The notes beneath the pieces were generated by a model that ran no database searches, was not told where the DNA came from, and saw only the letters and a list, made by a program, of their open reading frames with translations. Positions 32,176-38,945 of a stretch of DNA of 38,945 nt are shown piece by piece. The position numbers were made by a program, and so were the translations under genes. The stretch's first letter is position 1, and the number at the start of each line of letters is the position of its first letter. Source of the DNA: an uncultured Selenomonadaceae bacterium (GTDB lineage Bacteria > Bacillota > Negativicutes > Selenomonadales > Selenomonadaceae); assembly GCA_905234395.1 (NCBI GenBank), contig CAJOHG010000014.1, forward strand, positions 1 through 38,945, in the 5' to 3' direction.

Positions 32176-33114
32176 TCAGCACCTCTTGATAAGCTCCATT
32201 GCATTGCGATAAGCCGTTGCCGCGTTCAAAATTCTGCGATCCGGCTCAACGATTTGTCGATGAATTTTTTTCTTGACACCTTTATCCAAAATGTGTTCGG
32301 GCAAATTTTTATAGTCGTCTGAATTCGTGAAACGTGCCCATTCATCTTCGAGCGCACGAATCGTCCAAATGTATTTCTCCATAATGTCTTCGGGCGTTAA
32401 GTCGTTATCGTCCGATTTTTTTTGCGCGGAAGTTTTGTCGTCGTGATTGTTTGTCGCCTCGCGAGTGATTTCGCTGACTTCGCCTGTTGCACGTTCGCCC
32501 GCAGATTGAATCGATTGATTTGCGTCGGCAAGCGTCTGATTTTCCGCGTCGGAAATTTCCGCATTAACGTCCGCCGAAACTTCACCGTCAACATTAACAT
32601 CGCCGCCCGCAGTCATTGCCGCGTTGACAGATTCGCCCGATTGGTTGCCGCCGAAAGAATTGCCGATATTGCCGCCTTGACCGAGTGCGGAAAGTTCAGC
32701 CATTGCATCCGCCGAAGCTTTGACCATCGCACGAGTCATCGCCTCGCGAGCCTCCGATTTCGACTTGGCTTTTTTGAGTTCGGCTTTGAGTTCTTCGCGA
32801 GCCTCTTCGGCATGTTTGGCTTTCTTGTAAGTTTTCGGGTCGTTGACGCGCAGGAAGCCGAGTTCTTCGTCCGTGAGTTTTTGTCCCGCGCGAAGTTTCT
32901 GTTTGATTCGACGAATTTTCTCCTGCTTGGCTTGAGTGCTTGACGCGTTAGCCGCCTCGCGCAGTTTGTCGAACGTTGAGACCGCATTTGTTGATGACCA
33001 GTTGCCGTAAGCGTCGGTAAGTGTCTGTCCCGTTCGGATCTTGTGTTTCGCGGCGAATGTCAAATTTTTTTGCTTGACGTAAGAGCTTATCGTTCCCATA
33101 ACCGCAAAATCCAT
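32176..33114 (-). CDS. Uncharacterised protein, first gene of the ATP-grasp/radical SAM run
   Basis: I do not recognise this 312-aa protein. It has no signal peptide or membrane helix. Residues about 55-160 are strongly helical and charged (EEAREELKAELKKAKSKSEA), with coiled-coil character. Residues 165-240 are low-complexity, rich in Gly, Ala, Asn, Asp and Ser (GQGGNIGNSFGGNQSGESVN). The C-terminus is helical again and ends in LIKRC. The ATG follows AAGGAGG by 8 nt. It starts the operon downstream of the promoter at 33166-33194 and is separated from the ATP-grasp start by one base. It could be a scaffold or the modified substrate, but nothing in the sequence proves either. Confidence 0.75.
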   Translation of the reverse strand: MDFAVMGTISSYVKQKNLTFAAKHKIRTGQTLTDAYGNWSSTNAVSTFDKLREAANASSTQAKQEKIRRIKQKLRAGQKLTDEELGFLRVNDPKTYKKAKHAEEAREELKAELKKAKSKSEAREAMTRAMVKASADAMAELSALGQGGNIGNSFGGNQSGESVNAAMTAGGDVNVDGEVSADVNAEISDAENQTLADANQSIQSAGERATGEVSEITREATNNHDDKTSAQKKSDDNDLTPEDIMEKYIWTIRALEDEWARFTNSDDYKNLPEHILDKGVKKKIHRQIVEPDRRILNAATAYRNAMELIKRC

Positions 33115-33165
33115 TTCAATCGCCTCCTTGGCTGAAAAGGTTGAACTCCTTGTAAAACTGCTTAC

Positions 33166-33194
33166 ATTTTACACGGCGGCGCGAACGTTGGCAA
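33166..33194 (-). promoter_or_regulatory. Promoter of the 33114-27315 operon
   Basis: On the minus strand TTGCCA (33194-33189), a 17-nt spacer and TAAAAT (33171-33166) precede the 312-aa gene by about 50 bp. Confidence 0.65.
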
Positions 33195-33212
33195 CTAAAT
33201 TTATCGGCGGGC

Positions 33213-33241
33213 TTGCAATTTTTCTGCACGTGAAATAAAAT
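33213..33241 (+). promoter_or_regulatory. Promoter of the MFS transporter gene
   Basis: TTGCAA (33213-33218), a 17-nt spacer and TAAAAT (33236-33241) lie about 45 bp before the MFS start, back to back with the divergent operon promoter at 33166-33194. Confidence 0.65.
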
Positions 33242-33287
33242 TCAAGCCGTTTGAAATTTCCTTGTAGTTTGTAAGGAGTTGTTTGAA

Positions 33288-34634
33288 TTGATACTTGAGC
33301 GACTTGAGAATTTGCCGGTCGGCTCTTTCCACTATAAACTTCTCGCCGTAACCGGACTGGGCTGGTTGTTCGATTCGATGGACACGGGCTTAATCTCGTT
33401 CGTGTTGCCGATTCTCGCCAAAGAGTGGGGACTTTCTCCTGAGCAAGTCGGTTGGATCGGCAGTGTCGGTTTAATCGGCATGGCATTGGGCGCAGTGCTC
33501 GCGGGAACGATTGCAGACAGATTCGGACGCAAAAATGTTTTCGCGGCGACGGTAATTTTGTACAGCGTGGCAACCGGTTTATGCGCTGTGGCTTGGAGCT
33601 ACGAATCTCTGTTAGTCTTCCGATTTTTAGTCGGCTTCGGACTCGGCGGCGAATTGCCAGTTGCGGCGACCTTGATGAGCGAATACGCACCAACCGAATT
33701 GCGCGGACGATTCATCGTCTTGCTTGAAAGTTTTTGGGGCTTAGGCTGGCTCGTCGCGGCGTTAATCTCTTACCTGCTCATTCCGACGTTCGGTTGGCAC
33801 ATCGCGTTCATAATCGGCGCACTGCCCGCGCTTTACGTCTTTTTAATCCGTCTGCACATGCCCGAATCAATCCGCTATCTTCTCTCGAAAGGCAAAATCG
33901 AAGAGGCTCAACAAATTATCTTGACGTTGGAGAAAAAGCTCGGCGTGGTGAGCAAACCGTTCCAAAAAGACTTCGTGCAAGAGGCGACGCCGATTTTCAA
34001 GCTCAACGTCTTCACGCTGTGGAAAAAAACTTTCCGCGTTCGCACGCTGATGCTTTGGCTGACGTGGTTCGGAATTGTCTTCAGCTATTACGGAATTTTC
34101 ATGTGGCTCCCGTCGATTGTCTTCACGCAGGGCTTTGAAGTCGTCAAAACTTTCGAGTACGTGCTGATTATGACGCTCGCTCAACTGCCCGGCTACTTCG
34201 CGGCGGCGTGGCTAGTCGATATTATCGGTCGTCGTTACACGCTGTCCGGTTTCCTGTTGATGTCGGGAATTTGCGCGTATTTCTTCGGCAACGCGGCGAC
34301 TGCAACGGAACTTTTGATGTGGGGCGCGGCAATGAGTTTCTTCAATCTCGGAGCTTGGGGCGTCATCTACACTTACACGCCGGAACTTTATCCGACGGCA
34401 ATTCGTGCGCTCGGCAGCGGTTGGGCGGCAGGTTTCGGACGTATCGGCGGAATGATTGCGCCAATGCTCGTCGGAGTATTGCTGGCTCACGGTGCGCCAA
34501 TGAATTTTATCTTCGTGATGTTCGCCTCGGTCTTCGTGATAATTTCGGTTATCGTTTTGAGTTTGGGCATTGAAAGTAAAAAGAAGTCACTTGAAGAAAT
34601 TGACGCCTCGCTCAAAATCAAAACGACGCCGTAA
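33288..34634 (+). CDS. MFS transporter (sugar-porter/NiaP-like)
   Basis: The 448-aa protein has twelve predicted membrane helices. The loop 2-3 signature GTIADRFGRKNVF and its counterpart WLVDIIGRRYTLSG mark the two halves of a major facilitator. FRFLVGFGLGGELPVAATLM and ELRGRFIVLLESFWGLGW place it near the SV2/NiaP and aromatic-acid:proton symporters. The substrate is open: a small organic acid, sugar or vitamin. The frame opens at TTG 33279, which touches AAGGAG; TTG 33288, 9 nt from it, is a better start. It is divergent from the ATP-grasp/radical SAM operon, so it might move a precursor or product of that pathway. Confidence 0.88.
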   Translation: MILERLENLPVGSFHYKLLAVTGLGWLFDSMDTGLISFVLPILAKEWGLSPEQVGWIGSVGLIGMALGAVLAGTIADRFGRKNVFAATVILYSVATGLCAVAWSYESLLVFRFLVGFGLGGELPVAATLMSEYAPTELRGRFIVLLESFWGLGWLVAALISYLLIPTFGWHIAFIIGALPALYVFLIRLHMPESIRYLLSKGKIEEAQQIILTLEKKLGVVSKPFQKDFVQEATPIFKLNVFTLWKKTFRVRTLMLWLTWFGIVFSYYGIFMWLPSIVFTQGFEVVKTFEYVLIMTLAQLPGYFAAAWLVDIIGRRYTLSGFLLMSGICAYFFGNAATATELLMWGAAMSFFNLGAWGVIYTYTPELYPTAIRALGSGWAAGFGRIGGMIAPMLVGVLLAHGAPMNFIFVMFASVFVIISVIVLSLGIESKKKSLEEIDASLKIKTTP

Positions 34635-34659
34635 AAAAAATTCCCGCCTTTCGACGGGA
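34632..34659 (-). terminator. Intrinsic terminator of the RTX gene
   Basis: On the minus strand TCCCG (34659-34655) pairs with CGGGA (34646-34642), followed by AATTTTTTTT. It ends the RTX transcript about 45 bp after its stop, right against the stop of the convergent MFS gene. Confidence 0.7.
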
Positions 34660-34663
34660 TTAG

Positions 34664-34706
34664 AGCTATCAGCTTTCAGGAGAAATTTTTTTGACAGCTG
34701 ACAGCT
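34664..34706. repeat. Short inverted heptad element
   Basis: AGCTATC and AGCTTTC (34664-34677) face GACAGCT and GACAGCT (34693-34706). The arms are complementary at 13 of 15 positions. This is the smallest of the heptad elements in the window and lies between two convergent genes. Confidence 0.6.
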
Positions 34707-37700
34707 TATTTTTTTACGAGATTGGAGCCGCTGATTTTATAAGTTGAGCCGTTGACGTTGAAACTTGACGCGGTGAAGTCGCTCAAGGTTATGGCGTTGG
34801 CAGTAGAACCGACTTTGAAATAGACTTCGTCCTTCGAGCTGTTATAACTTGCAGAGAAAGTTCCCGTGATTTTGAGCAAGTCGTTGTCGTCGAAGCCGTA
34901 AATAACGTCCTTGCCGTCACCGTTGCTGTAAATAAATTTGTCAGCACCTGCATCGCCCCAAAGCGAATCATCTCCTTTGCCGCCCCAAAGTGAATCGTTG
35001 CCTTTGCCGCCGACGAGAGAATCATTGCCGCTGCCGCCGAGCAATTTGTCATCACCATAGCCGCCGGACAATGTATCTGCACCGTCACCGCCGCTTAGTG
35101 AATCGTTGCCGTTGTCGCCGAACAATTTATCGTTACCTGCACCGCCCGATAACGTATCTTTACCACTTCCGCCGACAAGAGAATCATTTCCTTTGCCGCC
35201 GAATAATTTGTCATCATCTGTATCGCCGGACAATGTATCTGCACCGTCACCGCCGCGAAGTGTATCATTACCTGACTCGCCAAAGAGTTTGTCATTTCCT
35301 TTGCCGCCAACGAGTGAATCATTTCCGTTTCCACCGTCGAGAATATCATCACCCGCGCCGCCGTCCAAAGTATCGTTGCCGTTGTTGCGATCGTAGGAAA
35401 TATCATCGCCTTGGAGTGTATCATTTCCGCGACCGCCGAAAATTTTATCATTGCCCGTGCCGCCATCGAGATAATCGTTGCCGTTGTCGCCGCGCAGAGT
35501 GTCGTTGCCTTCTTCGCCTAAAAGTGTGTCCTTACCTGCGCCGCCATAAAGTTTATCATTGCCCGTGCCACCGTAAAGGCTGTCTGTGCCGTCTCCGCCG
35601 TAAAGAGTGTCCTTGCCTGCGTCGCCCCAAAGCGAGTCATTTCCTTTGCCGCCGAGAAGTCTATCATTACTCTTGCCGCCATCGAGATAATCGTCGCCGT
35701 CTTCGCCGTAAAGTTTATCATTGCCCGTGCCACCGTAAATACTGTCGTTATTGTCGCCGCCGAAAAGTTTATCATTGCCGGAGCCGCCACTTAGAAAATC
35801 AAATCCTCTGCCGCCATATATCGTGTCATTCGCCGAGCCGCCCATAATGGTATTATCACGCGAATTTCCTGTGATTTTAATTGCTTTCGTGCGTTTGGAA
35901 GCGTCAATTTTTTTAATCTCTGAATCTGCCGTAACAGGTGACTTGGTCGAATTATTAATATCCAAAGTCCGCAATATTGTGGGAACCTCTATCGCTTTCT
36001 GAGAACTGCCGAGATTGCCCGCCGTCTGCCTCACGAAGTATCGCCAAAAAATATTGCCTGCAACATAAACGTTATCGTCATCCAACGCACTGAGATTGCT
36101 ATTAAGATCAAGATAAGCGGCAAGTTCGGATGGATTTTCTACCAACCCACCCCACCCCCAATATGCCACCCCTTCAGTGATAGTTGCCATGCCTTCATCC
36201 AAAAAAGGAGGATAAACAGTTGGAAAATGAAAATGGCGTTGCATGACATGAGTAAGCTCGTGAGAAAAATCATCTCTATCAAAACCCTTGCCTCCACTAG
36301 CCATGTTGACAGCAATATAGCTGTGTCCGTCAGTCCACGCCATAGCATCGCGATCGTGTTCATACACAAAGCGAAGTTGAATGGAAAGAGGCTTGTCGGT
36401 GAATTTTATTCCGTATGTTTCTTCAATTAATTTGATGGAGTCTATCATATCTGCCGAATAAAGTCTTTGTACTACAAGCTGTTCATCTTCAGTGAGCGTA
36501 CTTTTTTCGGGAACCGTCAACGTTACGCCGCGTTTGGTGAATGATGTTGAGGTCGGATAGATGTCGCTATAGTCTGCGGCAGAAAAATCATGGTGACTTT
36601 TTATATAAAGGTAATTGTAGTCTTCTATATAAAAGTCACCCGTATCAGCATCGTACAAATTAATGGCGCAGTAATCTTGCAAAAAAGTTTCAAGGTCGTT
36701 TGTTTGTTCACAGTCACGGATCAGTTGGTCAATGACATCTTGTGCTGAATTGAAATGTGAGCAAGCTTTGATGGCATCGTCAAGCCCGAGATTTTGATTA
36801 GTAATGAAGTTTACAAATTTCTTCATGATATCCGCTCCGGGATAGACAGTGCCGTAAATCGTCGTGCTCGTCTTGCCGGAGGAGTCTTTAACGGTTATGG
36901 CGCGATTTTTCATGCCCTTGAGCGTCAAAGAGCCGTCGCCAATCTTAAAAATCAAATCTGCGCCGTTGAAAGAGTAGGTGTCAATTTTGCCGGACGAAAT
37001 AGAAATTGTGTCCTCGCCGCTGTAGTTGGTGATAACGTCGTTGCCGCTCTCGTAAACAAAAGTATCAGCATACCCTCCGCCTGTCAAAGTATCGTTACCA
37101 CTGCCGCCATTGAGCGTTACATTTTCTCCACAATCAGGATCAATGAAAATAGAATCATTGCCTGCACCGCCGTTAATGCTGACCTTGTCGCCTTCGTTAT
37201 AAATGGAATCATTGTCTGCGCCGCCGTTAATGCTGACCTTGTCGCCCTCATTGTAAATAGAATCATTACCTGCGCCGCCGGTAATGCTGACATTGTTGCC
37301 TTCGTTGTAAATAGAATCGTTACCAGTGCCTGCATTAATTGTTACATTTTTTGTGGAGATGTAATTGGAAATGGAATCGTTGCCGGAGCCGCTATTGATT
37401 GTGACATTTGATCCTCTGTTGTCGATTGAATCATTGCCGGAAGTTGCGTTAACAGTTACGTCGGAAAAGTAATTTTTAAATTCATCATTACCCTTGGTCA
37501 AATTTATCACATTATTTATGTTAAGAGCCTTGTCCTTAGCATTCTTCAAAAGAATTTCACCTTTACCGACCTTGACAATAACATCGGAGCCGCTCATCTG
37601 CGTGGAATATTTACCGCCCGAAATTGAAAGTATCTCTGATTCGTTAAAACTATAGATTGTATCGTTGCCGTCGCCGGATTTATATTGAATCAGATTATTT

Positions 37701-38584
37701 CCTTCAGAGGAATCCAAGCTGATAACATCATTTCCCTTGCCGGCATTGATTTTATTTTCATTGCCATCACAGAGAATGGAATCATTACCTGCGCCCGCAA
37801 CGATTGTCACTTTGTAGCCGCTGTCGTAAATATAATCTTTGCCTGTCCCTGCGTTAATTGAAACGCAACTTCCTCTGTTCCAAAGTGTGTCATTACCTTT
37901 GGAGCCGCTGATGGAAACGTTGTAGCCGTCGTTTTCGATTGAATCGTTACCTGCGCCGCCGCTGATTGAAACGTTGTAGCCGTCGTTATAAATGGAATCG
38001 TTGCCGGTGCCCGCGTTGATTGTCACATTTTTAAGGTTGCTTGAAAGCGTATCTTTTCCTTTGGTGAGCGTGATGACTTTCGCAGTCGATTTTTTGTTGA
38101 TGTTGAGAGATTTGCCCTTTGCGCCGACCAAACGAATTTTGCCTTTGCCGACGGTGACAATGACATCATCGCCACTCGTCTGCGTGGAATATTTACCGCC
38201 CGAAATCGTGAGCGTGTCCGACTCGTTGAAGCCCCAAATAGTATCATTGCCGTCACCGGATGTGTATTTAACGACGTTGCGCACAGCTGCCAAAGTAATA
38301 CGGTCATCGCCTGTGCCGCCTTTGATTGAAACACCGTAGCCGCTATTGTAAATGCGATCGTCGCCGGAACCGCCGTTGATTGAAACGTTGGAACTCCACC
38401 TGCTGTTGGAAATTGAATCGTTGCCCGCGCCGCCACTGATTGAAACATTGTAGCTGTCGTTGTCAATGGAATCATTGCCTTTGCCTGAAGTGATTGTCAC
38501 GTTGTCGGCTCTGTTGTAAATCGAATCCGCTTTGCTTGTGCCCGTGACCAAAGTGTCGGGCGTGTAGTTTTCTTTTGAAGCCAT
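34706..38584 (-). CDS. RTX protein with embedded HExxH metallopeptidase-like domain
   Basis: This 1292-aa protein has no classical signal peptide. Residues 1-580 are calcium-binding-type repeats of a variant form ([18 protein letters not shown]), interrupted three times by a similar module ([58 protein letters not shown]). Residues about 590-900 hold a peptidase-like domain with SHELTHVMQ (His775, Glu776, His779) and LDEGMATI (Glu797). Residues about 920-1245 are classic GGxGxDxLxGG RTX nonapeptides, and the last 40 residues fit a type I secretion signal. Secretion through a type I system and folding by calcium outside the cell are expected; no such transporter is in the window. GAGGAGGTG lies just before the ATG. 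Confidence 0.92.
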   Translation of the reverse strand: MASKENYTPDTLVTGTSKADSIYNRADNVTITSGKGNDSIDNDSYNVSISGGAGNDSISNSRWSSNVSINGGSGDDRIYNSGYGVSIKGGTGDDRITLAAVRNVVKYTSGDGNDTIWGFNESDTLTISGGKYSTQTSGDDVIVTVGKGKIRLVGAKGKSLNINKKSTAKVITLTKGKDTLSSNLKNVTINAGTGNDSIYNDGYNVSISGGAGNDSIENDGYNVSISGSKGNDTLWNRGSCVSINAGTGKDYIYDSGYKVTIVAGAGNDSILCDGNENKINAGKGNDVISLDSSEGNNLIQYKSGDGNDTIYSFNESEILSISGGKYSTQMSGSDVIVKVGKGEILLKNAKDKALNINNVINLTKGNDEFKNYFSDVTVNATSGNDSIDNRGSNVTINSGSGNDSISNYISTKNVTINAGTGNDSIYNEGNNVSITGGAGNDSIYNEGDKVSINGGADNDSIYNEGDKVSINGGAGNDSIFIDPDCGENVTLNGGSGNDTLTGGGYADTFVYESGNDVITNYSGEDTISISSGKIDTYSFNGADLIFKIGDGSLTLKGMKNRAITVKDSSGKTSTTIYGTVYPGADIMKKFVNFITNQNLGLDDAIKACSHFNSAQDVIDQLIRDCEQTNDLETFLQDYCAINLYDADTGDFYIEDYNYLYIKSHHDFSAADYSDIYPTSTSFTKRGVTLTVPEKSTLTEDEQLVVQRLYSADMIDSIKLIEETYGIKFTDKPLSIQLRFVYEHDRDAMAWTDGHSYIAVNMASGGKGFDRDDFSHELTHVMQRHFHFPTVYPPFLDEGMATITEGVAYWGWGGLVENPSELAAYLDLNSNLSALDDDNVYVAGNIFWRYFVRQTAGNLGSSQKAIEVPTILRTLDINNSTKSPVTADSEIKKIDASKRTKAIKITGNSRDNTIMGGSANDTIYGGRGFDFLSGGSGNDKLFGGDNNDSIYGGTGNDKLYGEDGDDYLDGGKSNDRLLGGKGNDSLWGDAGKDTLYGGDGTDSLYGGTGNDKLYGGAGKDTLLGEEGNDTLRGDNGNDYLDGGTGNDKIFGGRGNDTLQGDDISYDRNNGNDTLDGGAGDDILDGGNGNDSLVGGKGNDKLFGESGNDTLRGGDGADTLSGDTDDDKLFGGKGNDSLVGGSGKDTLSGGAGNDKLFGDNGNDSLSGGDGADTLSGGYGDDKLLGGSGNDSLVGGKGNDSLWGGKGDDSLWGDAGADKFIYSNGDGKDVIYGFDDNDLLKITGTFSASYNSSKDEVYFKVGSTANAITLSDFTASSFNVNGSTYKISGSNLVKK

Positions 38585-38625
38585 AAGCCCACCTCCTCTG
38601 AAAAATTTTTTTATCGCTCTTGCTC

Positions 38626-38653
38626 ATTATAATAGTTGTTTCTTTTTTATCAA
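38626..38653 (-). promoter_or_regulatory. Promoter of the RTX gene
   Basis: On the minus strand TTGATA (38653-38648), a 16-nt spacer and TATAAT (38631-38626) precede the RTX ATG by about 40 bp. Confidence 0.75.
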
Positions 38654-38683
38654 TTCTGGCGCGGGCTTTCGTTCAAAAAAAAT

Positions 38684-38712
38684 TTGTCGATTGTTCGCGT
38701 TGATAGTATAAT
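38684..38712 (+). promoter_or_regulatory. Promoter of the CNNM-type gene
   Basis: TTGTCG (38684-38689), a 17-nt spacer and TATAAT (38707-38712). The leader then contains the heptad element at 38724-38781 before the ribosome binding site at 38788-38793. Confidence 0.75.
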
Positions 38713-38723
38713 GCGGGAAATTT

Positions 38724-38781
38724 AGCTTTCAAACGTTAGATGTCAGCTGTTAGTCAATCCTAAAAGCTAACACCTAACACC
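38724..38781. repeat. Inverted heptad array in a 5' leader
   Basis: Units of the AGCTTTC/AGCTGTT type (38724-38753) face CTAAAAG/CTAACAC-type units (38760-38781). 16 of 19 core positions are complementary, so the leader RNA could fold just upstream of the ribosome binding site. It uses the same words as the element at 20624-20699. Confidence 0.6.
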
Positions 38782-38801
38782 TTACAACGGAGGTTTTCGT
38801 T

Positions 38802-38945
38802 TTGGACATCCTGCCCATATTGTTTCAAATGTTTCTCGTCGCGTTCTAATCGCCATGAACGGCTTTTTCGTCGCGGCGGAATTTTGTTGTGTAAAAATGC
38901 GCCCGTCCCGATTGGAGACGCTGATTCAAGAAGGCAACACGCGCG
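38802..38945 (+). CDS. CNNM/DUF21 (CorC-HlyC family) transporter, start only, frameshifted
   Basis: TTG 38802 follows CGGAGG by 8 nt and opens [15 protein letters not shown], then meets a stop at 38846-38848. A shift by one base near 38844 restores [20 protein letters not shown] and [11 protein letters not shown]. This is the first helix of a CNNM (DUF21) domain as found in CorC/HlyC-type magnesium/cobalt efflux or hemolysin-family proteins. The gene runs off the window, so its full length and the CBS domains cannot be seen. The shift is either a sequencing error or an inactivating change. Confidence 0.65.

Noticed and set aside
34990..35847. Repetitive Cys/Arg/His-rich plus-strand frame, and regular DNA repeats that could suggest a CRISPR array
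   Set aside because: The periodicity is 27 bp and follows the nine-residue RTX repeat of the minus-strand gene; there are no constant repeats with unique spacers and no cas genes.

Overview
The window looks like a chromosomal segment of a diderm Firmicute, probably a Negativicute (Selenomonadales-like). This is inferred, not tested. Firmicute-style signals are everywhere: strong AAGGAGG ribosome binding sites, many TTG and GTG starts, a DacF-type carboxypeptidase, a type III pantothenate kinase and a GHKL/LytTR two-component pair. There is also an apparent outer-membrane beta-barrel protein ending in Phe and a large RTX protein, which point to an outer membrane. I saw no rRNA, tRNA, CRISPR array, transposase or phage genes.

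Layout. 1-7275 (minus): one tight run of genes for an ATP-grasp ligase (apparent frameshift near its 3' end), a double-receiver protein with a zinc ribbon, two tandem glycosyltransferase paralogs (one broken by an in-frame TGA), CoaX and DusB. 7564-8391: a decayed MATE transporter. 8512-9009: a compact locus with the architecture of an Fst/par type I toxin-antitoxin system. It has a 32-aa membrane peptide, a convergent antisense RNA, a shared bidirectional terminator, direct repeats over the toxin start and a 5' hairpin next to the ribosome binding site. A second, apparently promoter-damaged antitoxin copy lies beside it. 9039-11061: a GHKL histidine kinase and a LytTR regulator that converge and overlap by 35 bp. 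11271-17484 (plus): a 1261-aa double-Cache hybrid kinase, a REC-GGDEF diguanylate cyclase and HemW. 17671-21123: a secreted HExxH protein, YigZ, DacF and a C_GCAxxG_C_C protein. 21299-25457: a LicC-like nucleotidyltransferase followed by an ABC importer of the iron/polyamine/aminoethylphosphonate type. 25681-27283 (minus): two envelope proteins. 27315-33114 (minus): an uncharacterised protein, ATP-grasp, radical SAM/SPASM (with an 11-bp poly-G tract in its coding strand), aldehyde dehydrogenase and ADP-ribosylglycohydrolase, which looks like an unassigned biosynthetic cluster. 33288-34634: MFS transporter. 34706-38584 (minus): 1292-aa RTX protein with an embedded HExxH domain. 38802-end: start of a CNNM/DUF21 transporter, also frameshifted.

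Three themes recur. First, short tandem duplications lie at gene borders (GT genes, hemW 3' end, LicC 5' end, antitoxin RNA); where junctions can be read they lie in AAAATTTT-like tracts. Second, four intergenic stretches are built of degenerate 7-bp units, three of them as inverted arrays that could fold. Third, signalling is dense: double receiver, GHKL/LytTR, hybrid kinase and diguanylate cyclase within 11 kb. The best candidates for something undescribed are the Fst-like locus with its spare antitoxin, and the ATP-grasp/radical SAM/ALDH cluster with a possible phase-variable tract.
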